A DNA stretch of 64,000 nucleotides from Corynebacterium sp. ACRPS (GCF_022346005.1 NZ_JAKRMY010000005.1:1-64000); one strand, 5' to 3'; shown: positions 27,120 to 36,844, numbered from the stretch's first letter. Notes: generated by a model not told the origin, from the letters alone. Numbers and translations are program-made.

Positions 27120-28103
27120 TTACTTGAGCAGGCGTGCGGCTTCGGTGGCGAAGTACGTCAGGATCTGATCGGCACCGGCACGCTTGAAGGCGGTGAGCGA
27201 CTCGAGCATGATGGCCTCGCCATCGACCCAGCCGTTGGCGGCACCGGCCTTGATCATCGCGTACTCGCCAGAGACTTGGTACACGGCGACGGGTACCGAG
27301 GAAGTCTCCGCGATTGCGGACAAGACATCCAAATACGGCAAGCCCGGCTTGACCATGACGAAGTCGGCGCCCTCCTCGATATCGAGCTCGGCCTCCAGGA
27401 GGGATTCGCGGAAGTTGCGGGGGTCCTGCTGGTAGGTGCGGCGGTCGCCCTCTAGGGAGGAGCCGACGGCCTCGCGGAAGGGGCCGAAAAAGGCGGAGGC
27501 GTACTTCGCGGAGTAGGCCATGATGGAGACGTCGTCGCGCCCGGCCTCATCGAGGTCAGCGCGGATGGCGCCAACCTGGCCGTCCATCATGCCAGACGGC
27601 GAAATGATTTGCGCGCCGACTTCGGCCTGGGAGCGGGCCATCTTTTGGTAGAGCTGGACGGATTCATCGTTAAGCACGCGGCCCTGGTCATCGAGGACGC
27701 CGCAGTGCCCGTGCGAGGTGAACTCGTCAAGGCAGGTATCGGCCATGATGATGAGGTCATCGCCAAATTCCTCGCGCAGGGCGGCAATCCCGCGGTTCAA
27801 AATGCCGTCGGGATTCCAGGCCACGGAGCCGGTGGCGTCCTTGTCCTTTTCCAGCGGAACGCCGAACAGGTCCACGCAGGTAACGCCGGCCTCGAGGGCT
27901 TCCTCGGTCGCGCGGCGCAGCGAGTCAAACGTGTGCTGGTACACGCCGGGCATGGAGGAAATCTCATTCGGCTCATCGAGGCCGTCTGCGATAAACATCG
28001 GCAGAATTAAGTCCGATGGGCGCAGCGTGGTTTCGGCGACGAGGTTGCGCATCTGCGGCGTGGAGCGCAGGCGGCGGGGGCGGCGGGCAGGAAATGAGCT
28101 CAT
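27120..28103 (-). CDS. hemB: Delta-aminolevulinic acid dehydratase (porphobilinogen synthase)
   Basis: HemB condenses two 5-aminolevulinates to porphobilinogen. The 327-residue protein shows the two Schiff-base lysines, in MAYSAKYASAFFGPFR and FVMVKPGLPYLD. The metal-site region reads DTCLDEFTSHGHCG. Compared with the three-Cys zinc site (C-X-C-X7-C), the middle Cys is Asp, an intermediate between the zinc and magnesium types. It lies 29 bases after hemD. Confidence 0.93.
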   Translation of the reverse strand: MSSFPARRPRRLRSTPQMRNLVAETTLRPSDLILPMFIADGLDEPNEISSMPGVYQHTFDSLRRATEEALEAGVTCVDLFGVPLEKDKDATGSVAWNPDGILNRGIAALREEFGDDLIIMADTCLDEFTSHGHCGVLDDQGRVLNDESVQLYQKMARSQAEVGAQIISPSGMMDGQVGAIRADLDEAGRDDVSIMAYSAKYASAFFGPFREAVGSSLEGDRRTYQQDPRNFRESLLEAELDIEEGADFVMVKPGLPYLDVLSAIAETSSVPVAVYQVSGEYAMIKAGAANGWVDGEAIMLESLTAFKRAGADQILTYFATEAARLLK

Positions 28104-28132
28104 TGGGTACTCCTTAGAGCGAGACTAAAAAC

Positions 28133-29809
28133 TTACGCCTTCTCGACCTTAGTAGTCTTCTTGCGCGCGCGACGCTTCTTGCGGGGCGCGGGCAGGTTAC
28201 CGGCGGCGCGGAGGGCGGCGACGTGGCTGGCGAGGGCATCGACAAGCGCGGGCACGTCCGCAACATCTGGCACGACATCGACGCGCAGGCCCAGCTCTTC
28301 TGCTGCTGCGCTTGCCGATGGCCCGATGCACGCGATGATCGTCCGCTGGTGCGGCTTGCCGGCGATGCCCACCAGGTTGCGCACGGTGGAACCGGAGGTA
28401 AAGGCCACGGCGTCGAAGCCACCAGTCTTGATCATGTCGCGGATTTCTGCCGAGGGCGGGGCGGCGCGCACGGTGCGGTAGGCCACGACGTCGTCGACGT
28501 CCCACTGGAGGGCTTGGAGGCCATCGACAAGCGTATCGGCGGCGATATCGGTGCGCGGTAGGAGCACGCGGCTCACGGCGTCGATGTCCTCGACGTAATT
28601 GGGAAAGACATCGAGCAGCCCCTCGGCGTTTTGCTTCTTCTTGTGCGGCAAAAGCTCCGGCACCATGCCCTTGGCGCGGATGGCATCGGCGGTCTTGGTG
28701 CCCACGGCGGCAAGATGCACGCCGGCAAAATCGCGCGCGTCCAGGCCGAGCTGGGAAATCTTATCCCACACGGCGGTCACGGCGTTGACGGAGGTAAAGA
28801 CGATCCACTTGTAGCGGCCCTCGACGATGCCCTTGATGGCGCGGTCCATCTGCGCCGGGTTGCGCGGCGGCTCGATGGAAATCGTCGGCACGTTCTGCGG
28901 GATGGCGCCGTAGCCGGCCAGGCGCGCGGACATGGGCCCGGCCTGTTCCTTGGTGCGCGGCACCAGCACGCGCCAGCCGTAGAGCGGGCGGTTTTCCCAC
29001 CACGAGTACTTGGTGCGGTCATCGATGCTGCGGCCGAGCGTGACCACCAACGGGCCGGACAAATCCGCGTCCAGCTTGGCGATGGTCCCCAGCGTCGTCT
29101 CGTACGTGCGCTGCAGGCGCGTGGTGCCGTGGACGGTCACGAAAGCCTCGGTTTCTGCCGGCATGCCGCGCTGCTGCAGCTCGGTGGAAATCTCCGCCAA
29201 ATCTTCCTTGGTGGCCTGCAAGACGATGGGCTGGGTGGCATTGGCGAGCGCGTCCCAGTCGGCGCCATCGGTGACATCGGCTTCGGTGTACGTCGATCCG
29301 AGCGCCAGCCCGGCAAAGGACGGCACAGTTGAGGGCAGGGACATGCCCGGCACGACCTGGAATTCCAGGCCGGCGGAGGCCACGGCGTTGATCTCGGTCT
29401 TGATGGATTCGCGGTTGAGCGGGTTGCCGGTCACGAGGCGGATGACGTCCTCGCCATCGGCCTCCGCAAGGCACTCGCGCAGCTGGCTTACGATGTCCTC
29501 GCCCGGTGTATAGAGCACCGCGGCGGTCGGTGCCGGCGGGCGGGGCGGCTTGCGGCGCGCGCCCTTGGCCTTGGCATCTGCGCACATCTGCGCGTATTCC
29601 TCTTCCGCGGCGTCCAGCAGCTCTTGCGGGACGGGCAGCGCGGTGGCGACGGCATCGCGCACGCCCTGCATGACCTGCGGATCGGCCACGGCGATAGCGT
29701 TATTGGCCAGAACTTCGCGGGCGCGGACGGTCAGCAGGTCTGGGTTTCCCGGACCAGCGCCCACGAAGACGATCTTGCCCAACTGGGTGTCTGACACAGC
29801 ATTGCTCAT
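28133..29809 (-). CDS. hemD: Fused uroporphyrinogen-III C-methyltransferase-like and uroporphyrinogen-III synthase
   Basis: This two-domain protein of 558 residues has an N-terminal SUMT-like domain (about 1-280) with the dinucleotide-like start VFVGAGPGNPDLLTVRA. Its usual P-loop GDPxxxGRGxEE is replaced by TGNPLNRESIKTEI, so methyltransferase activity is doubtful. The C-terminal domain (about 285-525) is HemD, seen in GWRVLVPRTKEQAGPMSARL, IVFTSVNAV and AVAFTSGSTVRNL, which cyclises hydroxymethylbilane. A Lys/Arg-rich tail ends the protein. The ATG at 29809 is used, as upstream residues do not match the family. It is separated from hemC by 209 bases. Confidence 0.88.
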   Translation of the reverse strand: MSNAVSDTQLGKIVFVGAGPGNPDLLTVRAREVLANNAIAVADPQVMQGVRDAVATALPVPQELLDAAEEEYAQMCADAKAKGARRKPPRPPAPTAAVLYTPGEDIVSQLRECLAEADGEDVIRLVTGNPLNRESIKTEINAVASAGLEFQVVPGMSLPSTVPSFAGLALGSTYTEADVTDGADWDALANATQPIVLQATKEDLAEISTELQQRGMPAETEAFVTVHGTTRLQRTYETTLGTIAKLDADLSGPLVVTLGRSIDDRTKYSWWENRPLYGWRVLVPRTKEQAGPMSARLAGYGAIPQNVPTISIEPPRNPAQMDRAIKGIVEGRYKWIVFTSVNAVTAVWDKISQLGLDARDFAGVHLAAVGTKTADAIRAKGMVPELLPHKKKQNAEGLLDVFPNYVEDIDAVSRVLLPRTDIAADTLVDGLQALQWDVDDVVAYRTVRAAPPSAEIRDMIKTGGFDAVAFTSGSTVRNLVGIAGKPHQRTIIACIGPSASAAAEELGLRVDVVPDVADVPALVDALASHVAALRAAGNLPAPRKKRRARKKTTKVEKA

Positions 29810-29909
29810 AAAGTTCTTTTCTAGATCTGGGCCCGCGGCACCGCACACGGACATGATCGCCTGCAGTGTTTCTCCCCGCGCCGTCGGTGGGTATCAAGGT
29901 CATAACGGC

Positions 29910-29937
29910 CAAAATCCCAGGCGCGACGTCCTGGGAT
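29910..29937 (-). terminator. Possible terminator or attenuator between hemC and hemD
   Basis: On the minus strand ATCCCAGG and CCTGGGAT form an 8-bp stem over an eight-base loop followed by TTTGG. It lies in the 209-base gap downstream of hemC and upstream of hemD. It may partly end transcription. The T run is short. Confidence 0.45.
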
Positions 29938-30018
29938 GCCCTTAAAGGGGGCCGGGTATCATTGCAAAAAATGATCTATGGTATCTACACCTTAAATTAT
30001 TAGCGCTTAAAGTAGAAA

Positions 30019-30915
30019 TTACTGACCTAGCAGGTCGGCCGCGCCTTGGGCGAAAAGCTCATCAGAGACCCGCGTGCCCAACTCCGCCGCTTCCGCTGCG
30101 TCCGTCGCAGCGCCGGAGGCGGTGGCGGTCAATTGGCGGGAACCATCCAGCGCAAAGACGCCGCCGCGCACCGTGAGTTGATCGCCGTTCCAGCGGGACG
30201 TAGCGGCCACGGGCGCGGTGCAGCCCGCCTCGAGGCGGGCGAGAACGGCGCGCTCGGCAAGGGCGGCGGAGGTGGCTTGATCATCAACAATGGCGTCCAG
30301 TGCCGCGGCCGCCTCGGTGCCGGCGGCGGCCTCGATGGCCAGTGCACCCTGGGCTGGGGCGGGCATGAATAATTCTGGATCGAAGATATCGCTCGCCCGA
30401 TCCTCGTAGCCGCCGCGCAGCAAGCCGGCATAGGCCAGCACCACGGCATCAAGCTCGCCGTCGGTCACCTTGGACATGCGGGTATCGATATTGCCGCGCA
30501 GCGGGCGGATCTCCAGGTCCGGGCGCAGGGCGGTCAGCTGGGAGATGCGGCGCGGCGCCGAGGTTCCCACCCGCGCACCCTCTGGCAGCTGCATCAGGGT
30601 CATCCCATCGCGGGCGACCAGCACCTCGCGGCTGTCCTGGCGCTGCGGGATGACCAAGCGGAAGCGATCATCCTCGGCCGTGGGCAGGTCCTTGAAAGAG
30701 TGCACGGCGATATCGCATTCGCCGCGGTACAGCGCCTCGCGCAGCGCCTGGGTGAATACGCCCACGCCGATGCGCTCGACCGGGGCCATATTCGTATCGC
30801 CGGCGGTGGTGACGATGTGGAGTTCGGAATCGAATCCGGCATCGATAAGCCAATCGCGGACGTGTCCTGCCTGGGTGGTGGCGAGCTTGGAGCCACGGGT
30901 ACCAATCTGGAACAT
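30019..30915 (-). CDS. hemC: Hydroxymethylbilane synthase (porphobilinogen deaminase)
   Basis: HemC polymerises four porphobilinogens into hydroxymethylbilane. The 298-residue protein has the family start [16 protein letters not shown], the arginines lining the active site ([11 protein letters not shown] and [14 protein letters not shown]) and the dipyrromethane cofactor Cys in [10 protein letters not shown]. The start abuts the hemA stop, so both are translationally coupled. Confidence 0.94.
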   Translation of the reverse strand: MFQIGTRGSKLATTQAGHVRDWLIDAGFDSELHIVTTAGDTNMAPVERIGVGVFTQALREALYRGECDIAVHSFKDLPTAEDDRFRLVIPQRQDSREVLVARDGMTLMQLPEGARVGTSAPRRISQLTALRPDLEIRPLRGNIDTRMSKVTDGELDAVVLAYAGLLRGGYEDRASDIFDPELFMPAPAQGALAIEAAAGTEAAAALDAIVDDQATSAALAERAVLARLEAGCTAPVAATSRWNGDQLTVRGGVFALDGSRQLTATASGAATDAAEAAELGTRVSDELFAQGAADLLGQ

Positions 30916-32250
30916 TTACGCCTCCTTATTCAGCGTGGGCAATTCATTGACGGCCACGGCAACGCCGGAGCCTTCCAGCTGCAGGCCAAAGAGTTCCTGC
31001 AGGGCATTTTCGCTGCTAAAACTGCTATCCGATGCCGCCAGCTTCTTCGCCCGCACCGTCGGTTCATGCAGCAGCTTGTCGGCGACGCGCTTGAGGGCGC
31101 CTTGGACATCGGCAAGCTGCTTGCCCTCTAGCTCTGGGTGCTTTTGCTGCAGGCGAGCCGCCTCGCACTCCACGAGGTCCGCCGCGCGGCGGTGCAGGGC
31201 GCTGACAGCCGGTGCCACATCGCGCACGCGCTGGGCGGAGGTATAGGCGGCGAGCTCCTCATCCACGATGGCGCGGGCCTGCTCGTGCGGGTCCGTGCCA
31301 GCCGCGACATCGGTGGCGGCCGCAGACAGGGACTTGCTGAGGCGCTCGATATTCACCAAGTCCACGTCATCAATTTTCGTTGCCTCGTCATCGATATCGC
31401 GTGGAAGGGAGAGGTCAATGAGCATCAGCGGGTGCGCAGGTGGTATGTCGGCCGCGGTAATGGTAAAGCCCTCGGCGCCGGTGGCGGAGATGGCAAGGTC
31501 GACATCGGCAAGCGCGGTGGCGCGGTCCTGAAAGTCCACCACTCGGGTGCGCACGCCGGCCTCCTCAGCGTGGCCGGCGAGGCGCTCGGCGCGCTCGCGG
31601 GTGCGGTTGGCAATCACCAGCTCGCCGATGCCCAGCCGGCCGGCGTGGGTGGCCGCAAGCGAGGCCATCGCCCCGGCGCCGAGTACGAGCGCGGACTTGC
31701 CCTGCAGATCCTCCGTATTCAGGCGCTGCAGCGCCTGGTCAAAGGCGAAAGTCACCATCGAGACGCCGGCCTTATCGATCTCCGTTTCCGAGTGCACGCG
31801 CTTGCCGGCACGCAGCGCGGACTGCGCCAAGGCGTGGATGCGCGGGCCAACCGTGCCCTGCTCGGAGGCGGACTGGTAGGCAGAACGCACCTGACCGATG
31901 ATCTGTTGCTCGCCCACCACCATCGAATCCAGGCCGGAGGTAACGGACATGAGGTGTTCCGCGGCGGCATCGGCATAGCGCACGTAAAGGTAATTGCGCA
32001 GCTCTTCCTCATCGACGTGGGAGACTTCCTGCAGCACCCGGATGACGTCCTGCACGCCGGTGTGGAAGGAATTGGTCACCGTATAGACCTCGAGGCGGTT
32101 ACACGTGGAAATGATCATCGCCTCAGTAAGGGACTCGGTGTCAACCAACCGCCCGCAAGCGGAATGCTGCACCACATCGTCCATACTCAATTTTTCCAGC
32201 AACGCCACGGGTGCCGATTGGTGGGACATTCCCACAACGAGCACGCTCAT
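30916..32250 (-). CDS. hemA: Glutamyl-tRNA reductase
   Basis: HemA reduces glutamyl-tRNA to glutamate-1-semialdehyde, the first step of the C5 haem pathway and the step before hemL. The protein of about 444 residues has the catalytic Cys in IISTCNRLEVYTV, the His in GMSHQSAPV, and the NADPH fold in SALVLGAGAMASLAA. The ATG at 32250 is preceded by GAGGAG; an upstream GTG at 32259 is less well placed. Haem feedback on the N-terminus is known for some homologues but cannot be seen here. Confidence 0.94.
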   Translation of the reverse strand: MSVLVVGMSHQSAPVALLEKLSMDDVVQHSACGRLVDTESLTEAMIISTCNRLEVYTVTNSFHTGVQDVIRVLQEVSHVDEEELRNYLYVRYADAAAEHLMSVTSGLDSMVVGEQQIIGQVRSAYQSASEQGTVGPRIHALAQSALRAGKRVHSETEIDKAGVSMVTFAFDQALQRLNTEDLQGKSALVLGAGAMASLAATHAGRLGIGELVIANRTRERAERLAGHAEEAGVRTRVVDFQDRATALADVDLAISATGAEGFTITAADIPPAHPLMLIDLSLPRDIDDEATKIDDVDLVNIERLSKSLSAAATDVAAGTDPHEQARAIVDEELAAYTSAQRVRDVAPAVSALHRRAADLVECEAARLQQKHPELEGKQLADVQGALKRVADKLLHEPTVRAKKLAASDSSFSSENALQELFGLQLEGSGVAVAVNELPTLNKEA

Positions 32251-32326
32251 GCTCCACACTCCTCAACCTTTTGATTGACCGCAATGGTTCCAAAGACTAC
32301 CCCGCGTGGGCGCGGAACCCGAATCG

Positions 32327-32566
32327 TCAGCGCAGCTCCGCAGCCAACTCTTCGTTATCGACTTCCCAGCAGGCGAATTCTTCTCCGTCTATCACTACAA
32401 CGGGAACGCGGTCACCGAATTCCATCTCAAGCTCGCGGCTATCTTCCACGTTGCGCACTTCCAGCTGGGCACCGGCCTCCTGGATAACGGGGGTAATCTG
32501 CTCTTTTACCCGTTTACAGGAACCGCAGGTGGGGCGCACCATGAGCTCGACTAGATGCTGGGACAT
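32327..32566 (-). CDS. Glutaredoxin-family protein
   Basis: This 79-residue thioredoxin-fold protein has a CXXC active site in VRPTCGSCKRVKEQI and the cis-Pro in VPVVVIDGE. It corresponds to the small DUF836-like glutaredoxin that sits next to hemA in mycobacteria. It is divergent from the HAD phosphatase gene. A redox link to HemA, which uses a reactive Cys, is possible but unproven. Confidence 0.8.
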   Translation of the reverse strand: MSQHLVELMVRPTCGSCKRVKEQITPVIQEAGAQLEVRNVEDSRELEMEFGDRVPVVVIDGEEFACWEVDNEELAAELR

Positions 32567-32639
32567 AGGGGCGGGATTCTCCTCATAAGGACGCAGACGG
32601 GGGAAACGTTTACTATGGACATGTTAGTCCACCCCGCGT

Positions 32640-33701
32640 TTGCGAAAGCTGTTTATTCCACTCGTGTCCGCTTTACCTCCCCCCGGATTCCCCGAATCTC
32701 CCCGCGACTTTTTGGCCAATTGGACGGCCTCGCGCGGCAATCTGCGCAACTTCTTAGAAAACCAGGCGCTGGCCCCCTTGGGCGAGGAAGAACAGCGCGC
32801 CGCAGGTGAGGCGGCCGCTGCCGCCGCTTTAGAGGAATTCGGGCTCGAGCTCGAGGACTTCGCCTCCGGCATAGCCTCCGTCTCCGGTTCCTATGACGCC
32901 GCAGGCTCCCAACGCATCACGGCCCAGGATCCGGACGTCCCCGTCGATGTCGGCGCCGCCGCTTTTTTCGACGTGGACAATACCCTCGTTCAGGGTTCCT
33001 CCTTGGTGGAATTCGGCTTTGGGCTCGCCCGCCGGCGCTATATCCGCATTTCTGAGATACTCCCGGTTGCCTGGAAGCAGCTTAAATTCCGCCTTTCTGG
33101 CACGGAGAATGCAAAAGACGTTGCCGAGGGCCGCGCGCAGGCCTTGGAGTTTGTCAAAGGCCGCAGCGTGGACGAGCTCATTGACCTGTGCGAGGAAATC
33201 GTCGAAGCCTCACTCGCCCGCCGCGCGTACCCCGGCACCACGCAGCTCGCTGAAATGCACCTGGCTGCCGGCCAGCAAGTGTGGCTGGTGACCGCTACCC
33301 CAGTCCAGCTCGCCCAGGTCTTGGCGCGCCGCTTTGGCTTTACCGGTGCCCTCGGCACCGTCGCGGAGGTAGAAGACGGCAAGTTCACCGGCCGCTTGGT
33401 GGGCGATATCCTCCACGGCCCAGGTAAGAAGCACGCCGTAGCCGCCCTCGCTACCATCGAGGGCCTCGATTTGGACCGGTGCACCGCCTACTCCGACTCC
33501 GCCAATGACATGCCCATGCTCACCATGGTGGGCACCCCCGTGGCCATCAACCCAGACCGCAAGCTGCGCAATATCGCAGAAGAGCGCGGTTGGATCGTCC
33601 GCGATTACCGTTCCATCCGCCGCGCCATCCGCACCTACGGCCTTCCAGCGCTTGTCACTGCGGCCTTTTCCTATGGCGGCTGGCGCTATTTCCGGAAGTA
33701 G
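32640..33701 (+). CDS. HAD-IB family hydrolase (SerB1-like phosphatase)
   Basis: This protein of about 345-353 residues has the HAD nucleophile motif [12 protein letters not shown], motif [10 protein letters not shown], the Lys in [11 protein letters not shown] and motif [16 protein letters not shown]-terminal hydrophobic segment ([16 protein letters not shown]) may be a membrane anchor. The start is either the TTG at 32640 or the GTG at 32664. The position beside glutaredoxin and hemA matches serB1 of mycobacteria. Phosphoserine is a possible but unproven substrate. Confidence 0.82.
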   Translation: MRKLFIPLVSALPPPGFPESPRDFLANWTASRGNLRNFLENQALAPLGEEEQRAAGEAAAAAALEEFGLELEDFASGIASVSGSYDAAGSQRITAQDPDVPVDVGAAAFFDVDNTLVQGSSLVEFGFGLARRRYIRISEILPVAWKQLKFRLSGTENAKDVAEGRAQALEFVKGRSVDELIDLCEEIVEASLARRAYPGTTQLAEMHLAAGQQVWLVTATPVQLAQVLARRFGFTGALGTVAEVEDGKFTGRLVGDILHGPGKKHAVAALATIEGLDLDRCTAYSDSANDMPMLTMVGTPVAINPDRKLRNIAEERGWIVRDYRSIRRAIRTYGLPALVTAAFSYGGWRYFRK

Positions 33702-33757
33702 CAGCGTACGCGGCGAAGCACTCTCAGCGTAGAAGCAGCTTCGGCACTAAAACCAGA

Positions 33758-33796
33758 AATCCTCCGCCGCCGCGCTAAGGCACGGTGCGGAGGATT
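33758..33796. terminator. Inverted repeat between the HAD gene and bS22
   Basis: AATCCTCCGC (33758-33767) pairs perfectly with GCGGAGGATT (33787-33796) over a 19-base loop. It lies between convergent genes and could act in both directions. On the minus strand the stem is followed by TCTGGTTTT. Confidence 0.6.
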
Positions 33797-33811
33797 CGTG
33801 GGCTGTTGGGT

Positions 33812-33913
33812 TTACTTACCCAACTTACGACGCTGCACGCGGGTGCGGCGCAGCATCTTGCGGTGCTTCTTCTTGGACATGCGCTTGCGGCGCTTCTTGA
33901 TGACAGAACCCAT
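33812..33913 (-). CDS. Ribosomal protein bS22 (AURKAIP1/COX24-type)
   Basis: This is a 33-residue, extremely basic protein, [19 protein letters not shown] followed by [13 protein letters not shown]. It matches the small actinobacterial 30S protein bS22 that lies next to the BldC-like gene in mycobacteria (the Rv0500B position). It binds rRNA in the small subunit. The ATG at 33913 is preceded by a GAAAGTGAGG purine stretch. A 10-bp palindrome AGTACGTACT lies at 33937-33946 upstream. Confidence 0.9.
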   Translation of the reverse strand: MGSVIKKRRKRMSKKKHRKMLRRTRVQRRKLGK

Positions 33914-34258
33914 AACAGGCGTCCTCACTTTCTTTTAGTACGTACTGTGAACCTGCCGGCGCCTGAAACGACAAAGGTGCACTCTTTGCCACCTTGGCCG
34001 CACATATGCGGGCCATCACGGCGTGCCGACACGAATGCATCCCATCTTACCTAGTCCCCAGCGCGTCTCCAAAAGTGGCCCCGGCGGCGACCCGCGGAAA
34101 CGGCGCGCAGCATATCGCTGCGCGCCGCAAAAGGGTGAAGCGCGCTGCACAAGGGTGATGTGCGGTAATCGGACGACACACGGGAAACGAGACAGCGCCC
34201 ACCACCGCTGACCAAGAGTGGCCAACAGAAGTGGGCGCTGCCTTAAAGGCGCGAGCAC
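33914..34258. other. Intergenic region with a strong hairpin
   Basis: There is no gene in these 345 bases. CGGCGCGCAGC/GCTGCGCGCCG at 34101-34127 is an 11-bp perfect stem with a five-base loop. It is followed by two partial copies of AAGGGTGA/AAGGGTGATG. It may end the BldC-like transcript or be part of the bS22 leader. Confidence 0.55.
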
Positions 34259-34447
34259 CTACGCTCCGTAAACGGATGCCTCGAGGTACTCGTTAACGGC
34301 AGACTCGTGAACGCGGAAAGAGCGTCCGACGCGCACGGCCGGCATTTCGCCTGCGTGAACCAAACGGTAGACAGTCATCTTGGAGACGCGCATGATTTCG
34401 GCGACCTCCGCGATCGTCAGAAAGGTTCCTTTTTCTTCATTTGCCAT
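34259..34447 (-). CDS. BldC-like helix-turn-helix (excisionase-family) DNA-binding protein
   Basis: This 62-residue protein is a single winged MerR/excisionase-type HTH: FLTIAEVAEIMRVSKMTVYR, then LVHAGEMPAVRVGRSFRVHE. Its size and sequence match actinobacterial BldC-type regulators at the same locus beside proC (the Rv0500A position). In Streptomyces BldC controls entry into development. In corynebacteria the role is unknown. Confidence 0.85.
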   Translation of the reverse strand: MANEEKGTFLTIAEVAEIMRVSKMTVYRLVHAGEMPAVRVGRSFRVHESAVNEYLEASVYGA

Positions 34448-34699
34448 AATTATCTAACCCTTCAGCTCGTTACGCGCTGTAGGCTTCCCCTCCCACAGGA
34501 CTTCACGCACGTGCTCGTTCCAGCCTATCGTGAAACATGTGACTAATGCGACCCAAGTGCCAAATTTTTTCACAGCAGTTGTTCAGTTCACCGCCAAAAG
34601 CGCTGCGTAACAACCACCCCATGGCTCCCGTACGGCCCCTGAGTGGTGAGAGGTACCTACACCCCCACCACGGGGAACGGGGCCGCATTAGGTGGGCTC

Positions 34700-35491
34700 T
34701 TAGCCCAGCTCCTTAGCCTTATCGGAGCAGGCTTGGGCGGCGCGGTAGAACGCACCGCGCAGGCCGGACTCTTCCAGCTCGCGCACGGCCGCGGCGGTGG
34801 TGCCGCCTGGCGAGGTCACGCCCGCACGCAGCTGCGTTGCCGAGCGGCCGGAGTTGGCCAACATATCGCCGGAGCCGGCAGCTGCCTGGGCGGCGAGCTT
34901 TTCGGCGATATCGCGGGGAAGGCCGAGCTGCACGCCGGCATCGACAAGCGCCTCTGCCACAAGGAAGAAGTAGGCCGGCGAGGAACCAGCCAGGGCTGTC
35001 GCGGCGTCGATGTTCTTCTCCGGAATGACCGCGACCTCACCCACGGCCTCGAGCAGCTCCGTCACGCCCTGCATCTGGGCCTCAGTGACGTGCTCGCCGG
35101 CGGCGCAGGTGCACATGCCGCGGCGCACCAGCATCGGCGTATTGGGCATAACGCGCACAACCGGCACGCCGTCGCCCGCAGCAGCCTGCAGGGCCTCCAG
35201 CGTCAGCCCTGCGGCCATAGAGACCACCACGGCGTCCTTAGCTGGGTTAATCTCGCCCAGCAGGTCCAGGATGGCATAAGGCTTGACGGAGGCGAAGATA
35301 TAATCCGCGCCGTCCACCGCCTCAGCGTTATCCGTCGTGACGTTGACGCCGTAGTTGCTCTTGAGCTCTTCACCGCGAGAGGCCGTGCGGTTGGTCACCG
35401 TGATATCGGAAGCATTGAAGCCCGATTCCACAAGACCCGAGGTCAAAGCCTCACCGATTTGTCCTCCACCTAAAATTGCAATCTTTGTCAT
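34700..35491 (-). CDS. proC: Pyrroline-5-carboxylate reductase
   Basis: ProC makes proline from pyrroline-5-carboxylate with NADPH. The protein of about 263 residues has the dinucleotide fold IAILGGGQIGEALTSGL, the conserved VVRVMPNTPMLVRRGM and the C-terminal signature DMLANSGRSATQLRAGVTSP then GGTTAAAV. The ATG at 35491 is used; an upstream GTG would add three residues. The neighbours match the mycobacterial ppx-proC region. Confidence 0.93.
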   Translation of the reverse strand: MTKIAILGGGQIGEALTSGLVESGFNASDITVTNRTASRGEELKSNYGVNVTTDNAEAVDGADYIFASVKPYAILDLLGEINPAKDAVVVSMAAGLTLEALQAAAGDGVPVVRVMPNTPMLVRRGMCTCAAGEHVTEAQMQGVTELLEAVGEVAVIPEKNIDAATALAGSSPAYFFLVAEALVDAGVQLGLPRDIAEKLAAQAAAGSGDMLANSGRSATQLRAGVTSPGGTTAAAVRELEESGLRGAFYRAAQACSDKAKELG

Positions 35492-35516
35492 AGTCTCCAC
35501 AATGCCAAAAATAACG

Positions 35517-35553
35517 CCACCCGGCTACCTCCACGAAGGAGGCAGCCGGGTGG
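35517..35553 (-). terminator. Intrinsic terminator downstream of the Ala/Pro/Lys-rich membrane gene
   Basis: CCACCCGGCT and AGCCGGGTGG form a 10-bp stem with an inner CCTCC/GGAGG. On the minus strand the hairpin is followed by CGTTATTTTT. It separates the minus-strand gene at 35573 from proC. Confidence 0.75.
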
Positions 35554-35572
35554 TTCTCAGCAATTCGCTGGT

Positions 35573-36844
35573 TTAGAGCATGACCAAAAGCAGTGGTCCG
35601 AACGTCAATATGAGGCCGGTAATGCCTGCAAGGAACATGGAGAACCCATCGCGGGCCGTGCGCAGCGCATGCGTAACGCCAGCCATAATTGCGGTCACGC
35701 CGAGTGCCAAGATAGATACGACGACGCGCGGGAAGTTATCCCAGAGCACTTCAAAGCCCTTGAAGATGACGATGGCCAAGACGATGCCCACGACCACCAT
35801 GATGAGGATGGACATGGGGTTGAGCTTCTCGTGCTCTTCGGTGACTTCCTCGTCCCGCACCTGAGACAGCTCGCCGGTATCGTCAGACTTCTTCGCAGCC
35901 GCCGCAGGCTTCTGCTCAGGCGCGGCAGCCTTGCCCTTGGTTCCAGCGTCCTTGGTGTCTGCTGCGGTCTTCGCGCCGGCCTTGGCGCCCGCTGCGATGG
36001 CTGCAGCAGCGCCTGCCCCGGCAGCGCCAGCAGCGCTAGCTTTTTCCTTGGCTTCCTTGGCGCCGGATTCAGCGGTATCAGCGGCGTCCTTGCGCTTGTC
36101 TTGCGAGGCCTGCGACTTCCCGATGCGCTGCATTACCGCCGTGTCATCCGCGGATGGCTGATGGGACTTCTTCTCGCCGTCCTTTGCGCTCGCCTTGTCC
36201 TCCGGCACCGACTGCGCAGGCTTCTTTGCCTCCTGCGCGTTTGCCTTCTGCGCCGGGGCAGGCTTGGCCGTCGGCTGGGAGGCAGACCCCGCCGCAGGCT
36301 TGGGAGAAGCGGTCGGCTCACTCGGCTTTCCGTTCTTCTTCGGCGAAGGGGACGCGGTGGGGGTACCAGCGGAAGGCTTCTCTGCGGCCGGCTTAGGAGC
36401 GGCGGATGGGGACTGAGATTGCTTGCTTTGCGCAGGCTTGCCGATGCCCGCCTGTCCCGCAGCTGGCTTGCCTGCAACAGACTTGGCATCGCCGGACTTG
36501 GTCTCGGCGGACTTGGCGCCAGCAGGCTTAGCCCCGGCAGGCTTGGAACCAGCTGGTTTGGAGCTGGTCGGCTTCGTCGTGGCGTTTTTCTCAGCGGACT
36601 GTTCGTCCTTGGACTTCGGCGCGCGGATGACAGGGGCGTCATCGTCGATGGATACGTTGGTGTGCTTCGCCTCAGGCGGGGTGGACTTTACCTTCTTCAG
36701 GCTGCCGGTGAGCTCGGCAACGGTTACGCCGCCCTCATCGAGGCTCCGCCGACGACGGCGAGAGGTCTTCTCGTCTTTATCCGTGCGGTCCTTCTTATTG
36801 CGAGCCAGCAGCTCGGCCACGGTCAACTGTTTTTCGTCAGCCAT
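35573..36844 (-). CDS. Low-complexity Ala/Pro/Lys-rich protein with C-terminal membrane domain
   Basis: In this 423-residue protein about 320 residues are a disordered, repetitive region of Ala, Pro, Lys and Ser (for example [20 protein letters not shown]). The C-terminal 85 residues carry three hydrophobic helices ([20 protein letters not shown] onward). The position between ppx and proC matches the mycobacterial conserved membrane protein Rv0497. The basic repetitive part could face the cell wall or bind polyanions; its function is unknown. It starts 9 bases downstream of ppx. Confidence 0.7.
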   Translation of the reverse strand: MADEKQLTVAELLARNKKDRTDKDEKTSRRRRRSLDEGGVTVAELTGSLKKVKSTPPEAKHTNVSIDDDAPVIRAPKSKDEQSAEKNATTKPTSSKPAGSKPAGAKPAGAKSAETKSGDAKSVAGKPAAGQAGIGKPAQSKQSQSPSAAPKPAAEKPSAGTPTASPSPKKNGKPSEPTASPKPAAGSASQPTAKPAPAQKANAQEAKKPAQSVPEDKASAKDGEKKSHQPSADDTAVMQRIGKSQASQDKRKDAADTAESGAKEAKEKASAAGAAGAGAAAAIAAGAKAGAKTAADTKDAGTKGKAAAPEQKPAAAAKKSDDTGELSQVRDEEVTEEHEKLNPMSILIMVVVGIVLAIVIFKGFEVLWDNFPRVVVSILALGVTAIMAGVTHALRTARDGFSMFLAGITGLILTFGPLLLVML

